Source of the DNA: DATKJS01 sp050015275
Lineage (GTDB): Bacteria; Acidobacteriota; Aminicenantia; Aminicenantales; Saccharicenantaceae
Assembly (NCBI GenBank): GCA_050015275.1
Contig: JBEKBS010000003.1
Span: 1 to 64,000, forward strand
Length of the DNA stretch: 64,000 nucleotides
Direction of reading: 5' to 3'
The position numbers were made by a program, and so were the translations under genes. The notes beneath the pieces were generated by a model. It made no database searches. It was not told where the DNA came from and saw nothing but the letters and a program-made list of their open reading frames with translations. Positions 17,067-24,925 of the stretch are shown one piece after another; within the stretch, counting starts at the first letter, position 1; each line of letters begins with the position of its first letter.

Positions 17067-17675
17067 ATGAAACACACAGCATCGACTCTCAAGATACTGG
17101 CCGTCCTCGCGGGATTCCTCGTTATCGCCGCCTGCAACCCCATCGAGAAAGCTGACAAGAGCAGCAGCATGCTCATCGTGGAGAGCATCACGGGGACGCT
17201 CTCTGATGGTACCACGACCGCCAGCTACCTCGAATCGGACGTTTCGAAAACGACGTCCGACACGGCCACGGCCACCCTCACGGCCAGCCTGAAGGACCCG
17301 AGCGGCGGGGTCTCCGGCCCGTCCCAGTACAACAACGTCACGCTGACGGGCTACACGATCGACTATTTCCTCCCGGACGGCACGGGCGTGGCCGGAGTTA
17401 CGGTGCCGGCGTCCCTCGACGGCACGTGCTCCACGCTCCTCATCACCATCGGCGCAAGTTCGACCCTCACCTTCGTCGCGGTCCTGAACAGCGCCAAGCT
17501 GGTCGCACCCCTGGCCGCCCTGATGGGCACGGCCAACCGGCTCCAGGTCCTCGCCCGCATCACTTTCAAAGGCCAAGACGGGACCAACCACGCCCTCCAG
17601 GCCACGGGCCAGCTGTCGATCATTTTCGGCGACTATGCGACCTCGCCGAGTTCCAAGGCGACGATCCGCCGATAG
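17067..17675 (+). CDS. Lipoprotein of unknown function at the end of the pilus operon
   Basis: The 202-aa product has a signal peptide and lipobox VIAAC, then a Ser/Thr-rich beta-type domain with no family I recognise. GAGAGGAGAG precedes the ATG, 23 bp after pilQ. A strong terminator follows at once, so it is the last gene of the operon. Its position suggests an outer-membrane lipoprotein that helps PilQ or modifies pilus function (a pilotin-like role is a guess). A central VTLTGYTIDYFLPDGTG segment looks immunoglobulin-like. Confidence 0.75.
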   Translation: MKHTASTLKILAVLAGFLVIAACNPIEKADKSSSMLIVESITGTLSDGTTTASYLESDVSKTTSDTATATLTASLKDPSGGVSGPSQYNNVTLTGYTIDYFLPDGTGVAGVTVPASLDGTCSTLLITIGASSTLTFVAVLNSAKLVAPLAALMGTANRLQVLARITFKGQDGTNHALQATGQLSIIFGDYATSPSSKATIRR

Positions 17676-17700
17676 TTCCCCGCTTCAAAAGCATCCGGCG

Positions 17701-17733
17701 AGAAGCTCCCCTTTCGGGGAGCTTCTTTTTTTT
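17701..17733 (+). terminator. Rho-independent terminator of the coaD-pil operon
   Basis: A perfect 11-bp stem (AGAAGCTCCCC / GGGGAGCTTCT) with a TTTC loop runs directly into eight T residues. It lies 25 bp after the lipoprotein stop and just before the convergent priA 3' end. Confidence 0.95.
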
Positions 17734-17741
17734 GGGCGGGA

Positions 17742-19913
17742 TCATGGCCCGAAGGGGGAAAAGGAAAAGACGACGGATTTCCTCAGCCGCAGGCGGGGCA
17801 GGGCCTCATTGAGGGCCCGGTCGATCGTCTCCCTTTTCCGGGCCTTGAGGATGACCTGGACCCGGGAGACGTCCTTGACGCGCACGACGGCGGCGAAAGC
17901 CGGGCCGAGGACTTCGAGCTCCGGCTCGAATTTTCGGAGGAGCGCCCGGAATTCCCTGGACCGGGTCCCGAGAGAGCGGACGTCGCGTCCCTGCAGCGTC
18001 ACCTCGGCCAGGGAGGTCAGGGGGGGATAATTCATGATCCGCCGAAAATCGATCTCCGGCTCATAAAAGGCCTTGAAGTCCCGCGACGCGGCTGCCCGGA
18101 TGCAGTAGTGGACGGGCGCCGGGGTCTGGATGACGACCTCGGACCCGGGGCTGGTTTCGCAGAGCTCGGTCATCCGGGCCACGGCCTGGAATGTCTTCTG
18201 GCCCGCCCTGTAGTCGGAAAAGCCGAGGAGCGTTTCGGGCGAGAGCACTCCGACGAGCCGGACCCGGGGTACGCCCGGCTGATAGGCCAGGAGCTGGGTC
18301 CCGACGAGAAGGGGGATCCGGCCCTGAGCGAACCGACGGATCATCGCTTCTCTCTCTTCCCGGCTCGCGACCGTATCCGAGTCGAAGCGGGCGACGGCGA
18401 CGCCCGGAAAGAGGCTCCTGAGCTCTTCTTCCAGGGCCTGGGTCCCCGCTCCTCTCCTGAGGACCAGGCGTCCTCCGCAGTCATGGCACCCCGCCACGGC
18501 CCGGAGGGAGGCGTTGCAGTAGTGGCAGATGAGCTCCTCCTCCTTTTTGTGATAGACGAGCGGGATGTCGCACCGCCGGCAGCGGGGAACGCGGCCGCAC
18601 GACTCGCAGGCCAGGGAGGACGCGTAGCCCCGGCGGTTGAGGAAGAGGACGGCCGGTTCCTCCCGTTTCATGCAAGCCCGGATCTTGCGCTCGAGATCTC
18701 CGGACACGAGAGGCGTCTCCGCGTGGTGATCGACCCAGGAAACCGGCGTTTTTTCGTCCGGGCCGCCGAGCTCGATGAGAGAGCCGGCCTGCTCGGCCCC
18801 GTAAAAAGCCTCGACGGACGGCCGCGGCGAGCCGAAAGCGACAACAGCGTTCTCCGAGCGGGCCCTCAGCCAGGCGCCGCGACGGGCGTCGTAGGATGGA
18901 CTCTCGGACTGGAAGTAGGACTCCTCGTGTTCGTCGGCGACGACGATCAACTGGAGCGGACCCGGGTCGAGGAAGAGCGCGGAGCGCGTCCCCACGACGA
19001 GGGCCGTTCTCCCGCTCCTGAGGCCCCGCCAGGCCGAATCCTTCTGTTTCTGGGTCATCCGGCCGTGGAAAACCGCGGCCTTACGGCCGAAGCCAGCCTC
19101 GAAATCGGCGATGAGCTCCCCTGTCAGAGCGACTTCCGGGACGAGGAACAACGCCCTTCCGGCGCCGCCCATGGCCCTTTGGACGAGGCCGCGATAAGCC
19201 GCCTCGAGCGTCGGCCTTGGACCGTAGAGATAAAAGGCCCCGGGGAGGCCCTCGTCCAGCGCCTTTTCGACGGGAGAGAGGGCGCCTTCGGGACGCTTGG
19301 CCCCGGGGAAATCCAGCCGGAGCTGGGAGGTCCTTTCCTCGGGGCTCTCCTTCCTGACGCGTGGGGGCGGAACCGGCATTTCCAAAACGGCCACGAGGCC
19401 CTTCTTGGCCATCCTCGAGATGAGGGCCGAGACGTTCTTGAGGCCGGCCTTTCTTTGCAAAGAAAGCGGGCTGCGGCCCTTCGCAACCTCCAGCAACAGG
19501 CCGGCAAGGGTCCGCTCCCTGGGACCGAGGTTTTTCTCTTCCAGGGCCTCCCGGCCGGCATCCGTCAGCCTGACCGACACCTTGGTCTTGAGGGCCAGGG
19601 ACGGCGGGAGGGAGGCCTGGAGGATCTCCCCCCAGGATGAATGGTATTCCGCGCTGAGGGCCCCGGTGAAGGAGAGGTAGCGCTCGTTCCAAAAGGGTTT
19701 GTCGTCGAGGACCTCGGCGATGTCCTTGACCCGCATCTCCGGCGGAGGGGGCTCGAGGCTCGCGGCAACGATGAATCCGCTCTGGATTTTCTTCCCGAGG
19801 GGCGCGAAAACCCGGCATCCCGGCCGCGCCCTCTCCCGGAGGCGCTCGGGAACGCCGTAAACGAAGGGCCGGTCGAGCGGCAGGGGAAAGACGACTCGGA
19901 CGAAGAGGCTCAT
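17742..19913 (-). CDS. priA: PriA-family replication restart protein with degenerate helicase motifs
   Basis: The 723-aa length and fold match PriA. It has the N-terminal DNA-binding region, the helicase lobes and the eight-cysteine zinc region (C436/C439, C445/C448, C463/C466, C476/C479). The ATPase motifs have decayed. Where GVTGSGKT should be it has YGPRPTLEA (about 230-238). DEEH is VADEHEE (about 325-331). The KGHDFP and DADLGL motifs read AYQPGVP and SPETLLG. The VAGRAGR motif is replaced by ARMTELCET. It may load the primosome without unwinding, as proposed for actinobacterial PriA. The ATG overlaps the udg stop as ATGA. Confidence 0.9.
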   Translation of the reverse strand: MSLFVRVVFPLPLDRPFVYGVPERLRERARPGCRVFAPLGKKIQSGFIVAASLEPPPPEMRVKDIAEVLDDKPFWNERYLSFTGALSAEYHSSWGEILQASLPPSLALKTKVSVRLTDAGREALEEKNLGPRERTLAGLLLEVAKGRSPLSLQRKAGLKNVSALISRMAKKGLVAVLEMPVPPPRVRKESPEERTSQLRLDFPGAKRPEGALSPVEKALDEGLPGAFYLYGPRPTLEAAYRGLVQRAMGGAGRALFLVPEVALTGELIADFEAGFGRKAAVFHGRMTQKQKDSAWRGLRSGRTALVVGTRSALFLDPGPLQLIVVADEHEESYFQSESPSYDARRGAWLRARSENAVVAFGSPRPSVEAFYGAEQAGSLIELGGPDEKTPVSWVDHHAETPLVSGDLERKIRACMKREEPAVLFLNRRGYASSLACESCGRVPRCRRCDIPLVYHKKEEELICHYCNASLRAVAGCHDCGGRLVLRRGAGTQALEEELRSLFPGVAVARFDSDTVASREEREAMIRRFAQGRIPLLVGTQLLAYQPGVPRVRLVGVLSPETLLGFSDYRAGQKTFQAVARMTELCETSPGSEVVIQTPAPVHYCIRAAASRDFKAFYEPEIDFRRIMNYPPLTSLAEVTLQGRDVRSLGTRSREFRALLRKFEPELEVLGPAFAAVVRVKDVSRVQVILKARKRETIDRALNEALPRLRLRKSVVFSFSPFGP

Positions 19914-20704
19914 TTCCTGCCCAGGAGGGCCATCACTTGCTGCATATCCTCCCAGACCATGCGGCGGATCTCCCGGTTGCCCTCGTTCCGGATCAAATAT
20001 GAAGGGTGGAACGTGGGCATGACAGGAATCCCATGATAATCCCCGAATTTCCCCCGGAGCTCACCCATCGCGGCCCGGCCGGGGACGAAATATTCCGTCG
20101 GCGTTCTGCCCAGGGTGACGATGACTTTGGGCTTGATGAGCTCGATCTGGCGGACGAGGTAAGGCCAGCAGGTTTCGACCTCGTCCCGATGAGGGACCCG
20201 GTTTTCGGGAGGCCTGCATTTCACCACGTTGGCGATATAGACCTCGTCCTCCCTGAATTTCATGGCCCCGATGATCTTCCGGAGGAGCTGACCTGCGCGG
20301 CCGACGAAAGGGCGGCCCTGGAGATCTTCGTCGCGGCCGGGGGCCTCGCCGATGAAGATCAGTTCGGCGGCAGGATTCCCTTCCCCGGGCACGGCCCGCG
20401 TCCGGAGCTCGTGGAGAGGACAGAGACGGCAGGCGAGGACCTGGCGCTCGATCTCGCCGAGGTCCCGGGCGTCGGCCGCCGGCGCGGCCGGCCTGGCCGG
20501 GGGATCGGGCGGGGGGAGCGAAGCTTTCGGGACAGCCCGGCTCGAGGGCAGAGATAGAGGCTCAAGGGTCTCCGACGCCGTGCGACCTGCGTCCGGCGAC
20601 CGTTTCCGCCTCGGCCCTACCAGGCAGAATCCGGCCCCCGCCTCGTCCAGAAAATCAACGTGGTCCCGGAGGCAGGCCAGGATCTCAGCGGCGTTTTTTT
20701 TCAA
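19910..20704 (-). CDS. Family 4 (Fe-S) uracil-DNA glycosylase
   Basis: The 264-aa enzyme removes uracil from DNA. It has GEAPGRDEDLQGRPFVGRAG (motif 1), HPSYLIRN (motif 2) and four cluster cysteines (C92, C95, C163, C179), as in thermophile-type family 4 UDGs. An N-terminal segment of about 80 residues ends in a Pro/Ala-rich linker and is extra to the catalytic domain; this segment has no clear match. The start overlaps the end of coaBC by 20 bp. It sits between coaBC and priA. Confidence 0.93.
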   Translation of the reverse strand: MKKNAAEILACLRDHVDFLDEAGAGFCLVGPRRKRSPDAGRTASETLEPLSLPSSRAVPKASLPPPDPPARPAAPAADARDLGEIERQVLACRLCPLHELRTRAVPGEGNPAAELIFIGEAPGRDEDLQGRPFVGRAGQLLRKIIGAMKFREDEVYIANVVKCRPPENRVPHRDEVETCWPYLVRQIELIKPKVIVTLGRTPTEYFVPGRAAMGELRGKFGDYHGIPVMPTFHPSYLIRNEGNREIRRMVWEDMQQVMALLGRK

Positions 20705-21878
20705 GAACCCCCTCGATCTCGTCGAAGATCGCCCGGCTGATCTCCCGCTTGCCCAGGCGGGGCATCGAGCGGACCTTGCCGGACGGATGGAGGATGTGGA
20801 TTTCGTTGTCGTCCGTCCCGAATCCCCTCCCCTCTCCGACCGGGTTGGCGACCATGAGGTCCGCTCGCTTCCCGGCCATCTTCTTGCGGGCGTTGGCGAT
20901 CATATCCCCGGTTTCCGCGGCAAATCCGACAAGGACCTGGTTTTTCTTTCTCTTCCCCAGGAGGGCGAGGATGTCCTCGGTTTGTTCGATCTCGACGGCC
21001 CCGGCAAGGTCCCGCTTTTTCGCCTTCTCCGGGAGGACGTCCTTGAAGCGGAAGTCGGACACGGCGGCGGCCATGACGACGGCGTCCGCCCGCGGGAAGG
21101 CCCGGAGGACGGCGGCCTTCATCTCCTCCGCGGTCGTCACGTTTTCGATCTTCGCCCCGGCAGGCGGGAGAAGGGACGTTGGCCCGGACACCAGCGTGAC
21201 CTCGGCCCCCCGGCGGAGGGCCTCTTTCGCGAGCTCATACCCCATTTTCCCGGACGAGGGGTTGGAGAGGAAGCGGACCGGGTCCATGAATTCCCGGGTC
21301 GGCCCCGCCGTGACCAGGACCCTCTTGCCCTTCAGGCTTTCGGCTCCGCCGATGAGGGCCGTCCCCGCCTCAACGATCTCCTCCGGCTCCGCGAGCCGAC
21401 CCCAGCCCTCGTCCCCGCAGGCCAGGTAGCCCTTGCCGGGCTCCACGAAATCGACGCCGTTGGCCTTGAGGGACGCGATATTGGCCTGCGTCCGGGGGTG
21501 GAGATACATGGCCTCGTTCATGGCCGGGGCGACGAGAACGGGACAGCGGACGGCCAGGAACAGGGTGGCCAGGAAATCGTCGGCGACGCCGGCCGCGAGC
21601 TTGCCGATGACGTTGGCTGTGGCCGGGGCGATGCAGTAAAGCGAGATCTCCTTGGCCAGGGAAACATGGCCGATCGTCCGGGCCGACGGCTCGTCGAAGA
21701 GCCCGACGATCGTTTCGAGGCCCGATAGGCTGCTGAAGAGGAGAGGCGAGATGAGGCGCGTCGCGTTCGCCGTCATGACGACCTGGACCTGGAGGCCGTT
21801 CTTCTGGAAGCCGCGGAGGACTTCGCAGGCCTTGTAGACGCCGATCGAGGACGATACTCCCAGGGCGATCTTTTTCAT
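20685..21878 (-). CDS. coaBC: Bifunctional phosphopantothenoylcysteine decarboxylase / phosphopantothenate-cysteine ligase
   Basis: The 397-aa protein has an N-terminal CoaC flavoprotein (VSSSIGVYKACEVLR, PAMNEAMYLHP, GYLACGDEGWGRL) and a C-terminal CoaB ligase (TAGPTREFMDPVRFLSN, SSGKMGYELAKEA). It makes 4'-phosphopantetheine from phosphopantothenate, feeding CoaD, which is encoded elsewhere in this window. The ATG overlaps the gmk stop by 4 bp. The usual rpoZ gene between gmk and coaBC is absent. Confidence 0.97.
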   Translation of the reverse strand: MKKIALGVSSSIGVYKACEVLRGFQKNGLQVQVVMTANATRLISPLLFSSLSGLETIVGLFDEPSARTIGHVSLAKEISLYCIAPATANVIGKLAAGVADDFLATLFLAVRCPVLVAPAMNEAMYLHPRTQANIASLKANGVDFVEPGKGYLACGDEGWGRLAEPEEIVEAGTALIGGAESLKGKRVLVTAGPTREFMDPVRFLSNPSSGKMGYELAKEALRRGAEVTLVSGPTSLLPPAGAKIENVTTAEEMKAAVLRAFPRADAVVMAAAVSDFRFKDVLPEKAKKRDLAGAVEIEQTEDILALLGKRKKNQVLVGFAAETGDMIANARKKMAGKRADLMVANPVGEGRGFGTDDNEIHILHPSGKVRSMPRLGKREISRAIFDEIEGVLEKKRR

Positions 21879-22507
21879 GGATTCCCCTTCATCCGTAGGG
21901 ACCGGGCCCGGGAGTCGAAGCTCCGCAGGATGGGTCTGAGAGCCCCGGCCCGGACCGCGGTGCGGCAGCGGGCCGCGACGATGATGGACTTGAGGTCCCC
22001 CACGGCCCTTTCGAGATCGTCGTTGACAACGACGTAATCGAACTCGGCAAAGGCGCGGACCTCGCCCCCCGCGTCCCGGAGCCGCCGGGCGATGTCCTCA
22101 GGGCCGTCCTCTTTCCTCCGCTCCAGCCTGCGGCGGAGCTCCGCCTGGACGGGCGGCATGATGAAAACGAACACGGCCGAAGGGATCTTCTTCCGGACCT
22201 GCCTGGCTCCTTGGACGTCGATGTCCAGGATGAGGTCATGGCCCCGGCTCTTCCGCTCGACCTCCGCCTTCGACGTCCCGTAAAGGTGCCCATGGACCCG
22301 GGCCCATTCGATGAACCGGCCCGCCCGGGCCATTCGTTCGAACGCTCTCTCGGTGACGAAGTGGTAATCGCGGCCATCCGCCTCGGACGGCCGCGGAACC
22401 CGCGTCGTGTGGGAGACCGAGAACGCCACGTCGGCCAGGTCCTGCCGCGCCTTCGCGATGAGGGTCGACTTGCCGCAGCCCGAAGGCCCGCTCACGACGA
22501 AAATCAT
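21875..22507 (-). CDS. gmk: Guanylate kinase
   Basis: The 210-aa enzyme phosphorylates GMP to GDP. The P-loop SGPSGCGKSTL lies at residues 6-16, GMP-binding residues lie in SHTTRVPRPSEADGRDYHFV, and ILDIDVQGARQVR follows. Length is normal. It is the first gene of gmk-coaBC-udg-priA. Its own promoter overlaps the 3' end of yicC, with AGAGG as Shine-Dalgarno. Confidence 0.96.
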   Translation of the reverse strand: MIFVVSGPSGCGKSTLIAKARQDLADVAFSVSHTTRVPRPSEADGRDYHFVTERAFERMARAGRFIEWARVHGHLYGTSKAEVERKSRGHDLILDIDVQGARQVRKKIPSAVFVFIMPPVQAELRRRLERRKEDGPEDIARRLRDAGGEVRAFAEFDYVVVNDDLERAVGDLKSIIVAARCRTAVRAGALRPILRSFDSRARSLRMKGNP

Positions 22508-22528
22508 GTTCGTGACAACCTCTTCTTT

Positions 22529-22556
22529 ATCATACTCGGACCGGGGCCCGATGCAA
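22529..22556 (-). promoter_or_regulatory. Promoter of the gmk-coaBC-udg-priA operon
   Basis: On the minus strand TTGCAT and TATGAT are 16 bp apart. The -10 ends 21 bp before the gmk ATG. The boxes lie in the short gap after yicC. Confidence 0.55.
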
Positions 22557-22558
22557 GG

Positions 22559-23437
22559 TCATTCGATGTTCTGGATGTGCTGCCGGATCGTCTCGAGCTC
22601 GTTCTTGATCCCCAGGCTTTCCTTGGTGATCCGGATGTCCTGCGACTTGGAGCTCAAGGTGTTCGCCTCCCGGTAGAGCTCCTGGGCCAGGAAGTCCAGC
22701 TTCTTCCCGACCGGCTCCGTCCCGCGGGGCGAAGCCAGTCCCCTCAGGGTATCCAGGTGTGTCTTCAACCGGGCGATCTCCTCGGCCAGGTCGTAGCGCT
22801 GGGTGAGGAACGACGCCTCCTCGGCCAGCCGCCCCGCGGAAACGGCGGAATCGTGGTTGAGGTCGCGAAGCCGGTGCTTGAGCTTCGCCTCGAGGCGGGC
22901 CGGCTGTCTCCGGAACCGGGCCTCGATCCTGGCGATGGCGCCCCGGATCCTCCGGACGTGACCGCGGATCTCCCGGGCCGTTTCCCGTCCCTCTTTCCGC
23001 CTGAGCCGGACGACTTCCTCCACCGTCCGGAGGAAGCTCCGCTCGAGAAACCGGACCTCCTCGACGCTGAGCCCCTTCCGGCTGAGCTCCATGAGCTGGG
23101 GGACGCGGAAAATGCTGTCCAGGGAGATCTCCAGGCGCCGCCCGGTTTTCCGGGAGACGCGGTCGAGCGAGATCAGGATCTTTTCGAGGAGCCCCTCGTT
23201 GATGGAAAAGTTCCAGCTCGCCGGGCGGAGGGAGACCATCTCCAGGAAGACCTCCACCCGGCCCCGCCGGATCTTTCTCTGGCAGAGGGCCCGGACCCGG
23301 TTTTCCGCCTCGCCGATGGGCGCGCCCTTGTAGGACCAATCAAAAAAGCGGTGGTTCAGCGTCTTGATGCTGATCCTCAGCCGGAGCGACCTCGAGGCGA
23401 AGCTCTTTTCGGCGAAACCCGTCATGCCATGGATCAT
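22559..23437 (-). CDS. yicC: YicC-family endoribonuclease
   Basis: The 292-aa protein matches YicC end to end: MIHGMTGF at the start, the SIKTLNHRFFD segment, a long helical middle, and the C-terminal domain (GRLAEEASFLTQRYDLAEEIARL, KKLDFLAQELYREANTL). It ends NELETIRQHIQNIE. E. coli YicC is a ribonuclease. The usual yicC-gmk neighbourhood is kept. It lies 18 bp after the Asd-like gene. Confidence 0.94.
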   Translation of the reverse strand: MIHGMTGFAEKSFASRSLRLRISIKTLNHRFFDWSYKGAPIGEAENRVRALCQRKIRRGRVEVFLEMVSLRPASWNFSINEGLLEKILISLDRVSRKTGRRLEISLDSIFRVPQLMELSRKGLSVEEVRFLERSFLRTVEEVVRLRRKEGRETAREIRGHVRRIRGAIARIEARFRRQPARLEAKLKHRLRDLNHDSAVSAGRLAEEASFLTQRYDLAEEIARLKTHLDTLRGLASPRGTEPVGKKLDFLAQELYREANTLSSKSQDIRITKESLGIKNELETIRQHIQNIE

Positions 23438-23455
23438 CGGATGAGCTCCTCGTCT

Positions 23456-24484
23456 TCAGGATATTTTGAACAACGACCGGGCGATCTCGTAAGCGTTGAG
23501 GGCTGAACCCAGGGTCAGGTTGTCGGCCACGGCCCAGATCCAAAAGCCCCCGGGGATCGCCTCCGCCTTCTTGATCTGCCCGACGAAGACCTTGTCCTTC
23601 CCGGCCACGTTCACGGAGGAAATGAGGCCCGTCCCTTCGGCGGGAGCGAGCCGGATCGCGTCCGACCGGCGGAACGTGGAGTCGAGGTCGGCGATCCCGG
23701 CCTCCTTCCGCAGCTCGATGTAGGTCATGATCGAATAGGTGTGGAAGACCGGGGCCAGGACCATGGAGAGGGACAGGGGGAAGTCCGCCGGGGCCAGGAC
23801 CCGCCGGATCTCGGCCAGGACGCGCGCTTCCCGCTTGGAGAAACCGCTGCGGTCCGGCTTTTCCGTCCGTGAGAGAAGGTTGAAAGCGACCTGGTCGTGG
23901 AAGACCTTCTTGGGCATGGGCGAGCTGTTGAGGAGGGCGAAACTTTGGTCAGCGAGCTCCTGGATGCCTTGCTCCTCGAAGGCCGAAGCGGGCTCGAGGA
24001 CGAAGGCCAGGGCTTTGGCGATCCCGAACGTCGGGTCGAGAACGTGGAAGAGGTGAGAGAGGATGATCGTGACCGGGTTGGGATTGGCGATCAGAGGGAT
24101 CTTCTTGCCTCGGATGGAAGCGTCGTTGACGCCGGCCACGACGAGGGGGACGTCGTCCCGGGCGTTGAACGTCTCGGTGAGGTCGATGGCGCGGTAATGC
24201 AGGTCGGCCGCGCATTCGCCGTATGCGGCGTTCGTCCGGGCATCCGCCGCCAGCAGGACGAGGTCCAACCCCTCGAGGGCTGCACGGTCCAGGTGGTGGA
24301 TGACCTTGGGCTCGTCCCTGAACTGGGTCAGCTTGCTGTATTCCTCACCGACGTCGGGGTCGTAGAACTCGAGGGATTGGAGGGGGAACTTCTTCACGCT
24401 CAGGACGCTCTTGATCTCCCGTCCCCTCAGGGTCTCGGAGCCGACGATGGCGCAGCGGAATTTTGTCTTTCGGGGAGCGGCCAC
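23456..24484 (-). CDS. Aspartate-semialdehyde dehydrogenase-like protein lacking the catalytic cysteine
   Basis: The 342-aa protein has the ASADH fold, with an N-terminal Rossmann domain (FRCAIVGSETLRGREI) and the dimerisation domain. Where active enzymes read NPNC, this one reads IANPNPVTI: Pro137 replaces the nucleophilic cysteine. The HSE-type substrate-binding histidine region is also changed (PVFHTYSIMTY). It is therefore probably not a dehydrogenase and resembles the inactive USG-1-type paralogues. I use a GTG start with AAGGG upstream. It is cotranscribed with ydcH and yicC. Its role is unknown. Confidence 0.8.
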   Translation of the reverse strand: MAAPRKTKFRCAIVGSETLRGREIKSVLSVKKFPLQSLEFYDPDVGEEYSKLTQFRDEPKVIHHLDRAALEGLDLVLLAADARTNAAYGECAADLHYRAIDLTETFNARDDVPLVVAGVNDASIRGKKIPLIANPNPVTIILSHLFHVLDPTFGIAKALAFVLEPASAFEEQGIQELADQSFALLNSSPMPKKVFHDQVAFNLLSRTEKPDRSGFSKREARVLAEIRRVLAPADFPLSLSMVLAPVFHTYSIMTYIELRKEAGIADLDSTFRRSDAIRLAPAEGTGLISSVNVAGKDKVFVGQIKKAEAIPGGFWIWAVADNLTLGSALNAYEIARSLFKIS

Positions 24485-24493
24485 GGTGATCCC

Positions 24494-24715
24494 TTACCGG
24501 CTTTTCTCGCACTCCAGCATGATCTGGTACATCCGGTCCTTGAGGGCCAGCTTCCTTTTCTTGAGGTCGCGCTCGAGGAGGGCGTCGGCCTCTGTGACGT
24601 GCGTCTTCAGCCGGATCTTATCAAGTTCGGTCTCGCAGGTCCGGTGATCTTCGAGGGCCTTCCGGAATTCGCCATTCTCCCTGATGAGGATCTCTTTCAG
24701 TTCCTGTTCGTTCAT
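24494..24715 (-). CDS. Small YdcH/DUF465-like coiled-coil protein
   Basis: The 73-aa protein is almost all helix. It ends with the DUF465-like pattern DLKKRKLALKDRMYQIML. I chose the internal ATG (MNEQELKE) because GGAGAA is correctly spaced and the promoter lies directly upstream; longer in-frame starts would overlap it. It is the first gene of the ydcH-asd-like-yicC operon. Confidence 0.75.
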   Translation of the reverse strand: MNEQELKEILIRENGEFRKALEDHRTCETELDKIRLKTHVTEADALLERDLKKRKLALKDRMYQIMLECEKSR

Positions 24716-24736
24716 CCGCTTTGTTCTCCACGGCCC

Positions 24737-24765
24737 AGAATAACACATCGACCGGGCCATTTCAA
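24737..24765 (-). promoter_or_regulatory. Promoter of the ydcH-asd-like-yicC operon
   Basis: On the minus strand TTGAAA and TATTCT are 17 bp apart. The -10 ends 21 bp before the chosen ATG. It is divergent from the tRNA promoter. Confidence 0.6.
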
Positions 24766-24791
24766 TTTGGGGGGAGCGGCCCGGGGAATCA

Positions 24792-24820
24792 TTGACTTCT
24801 CGGGGGCGGATTTATATACT
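24792..24820 (+). promoter_or_regulatory. Promoter of tRNA-Phe
   Basis: TTGACT and TATACT are 17 bp apart. The expected start is about 25 bp upstream of the mature tRNA 5' end. Confidence 0.7.
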
Positions 24821-24852
24821 AGTTTGGCCGTCCGGCGAACACCGGACGTCAT

Positions 24853-24925
24853 GGCTAGGTAGCTCAGTCGGTAGAGCGAAGGACTGAAAATCCTTGCGTC
24901 GGCGGTTCGATTCCGTCCCTAGCCA
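24853..24925 (+). tRNA. tRNA-Phe (anticodon GAA)
   Basis: The cloverleaf is complete. The acceptor stem is GGCTAGG/CCTAGCC. The D arm holds GCTCAGTCGGTAGAGC. The anticodon stem is AAGGA/TCCTT with loop CTGAAAA, giving anticodon GAA. The T arm is GGCGG-TTCGATT-CCGTC with one G-T pair, and the discriminator is A. CCA is not encoded. The last 7 bases overlap the end of clpB on the other strand: the CTA of the 3' acceptor strand is the complement of the clpB TAG stop. Confidence 0.97.
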
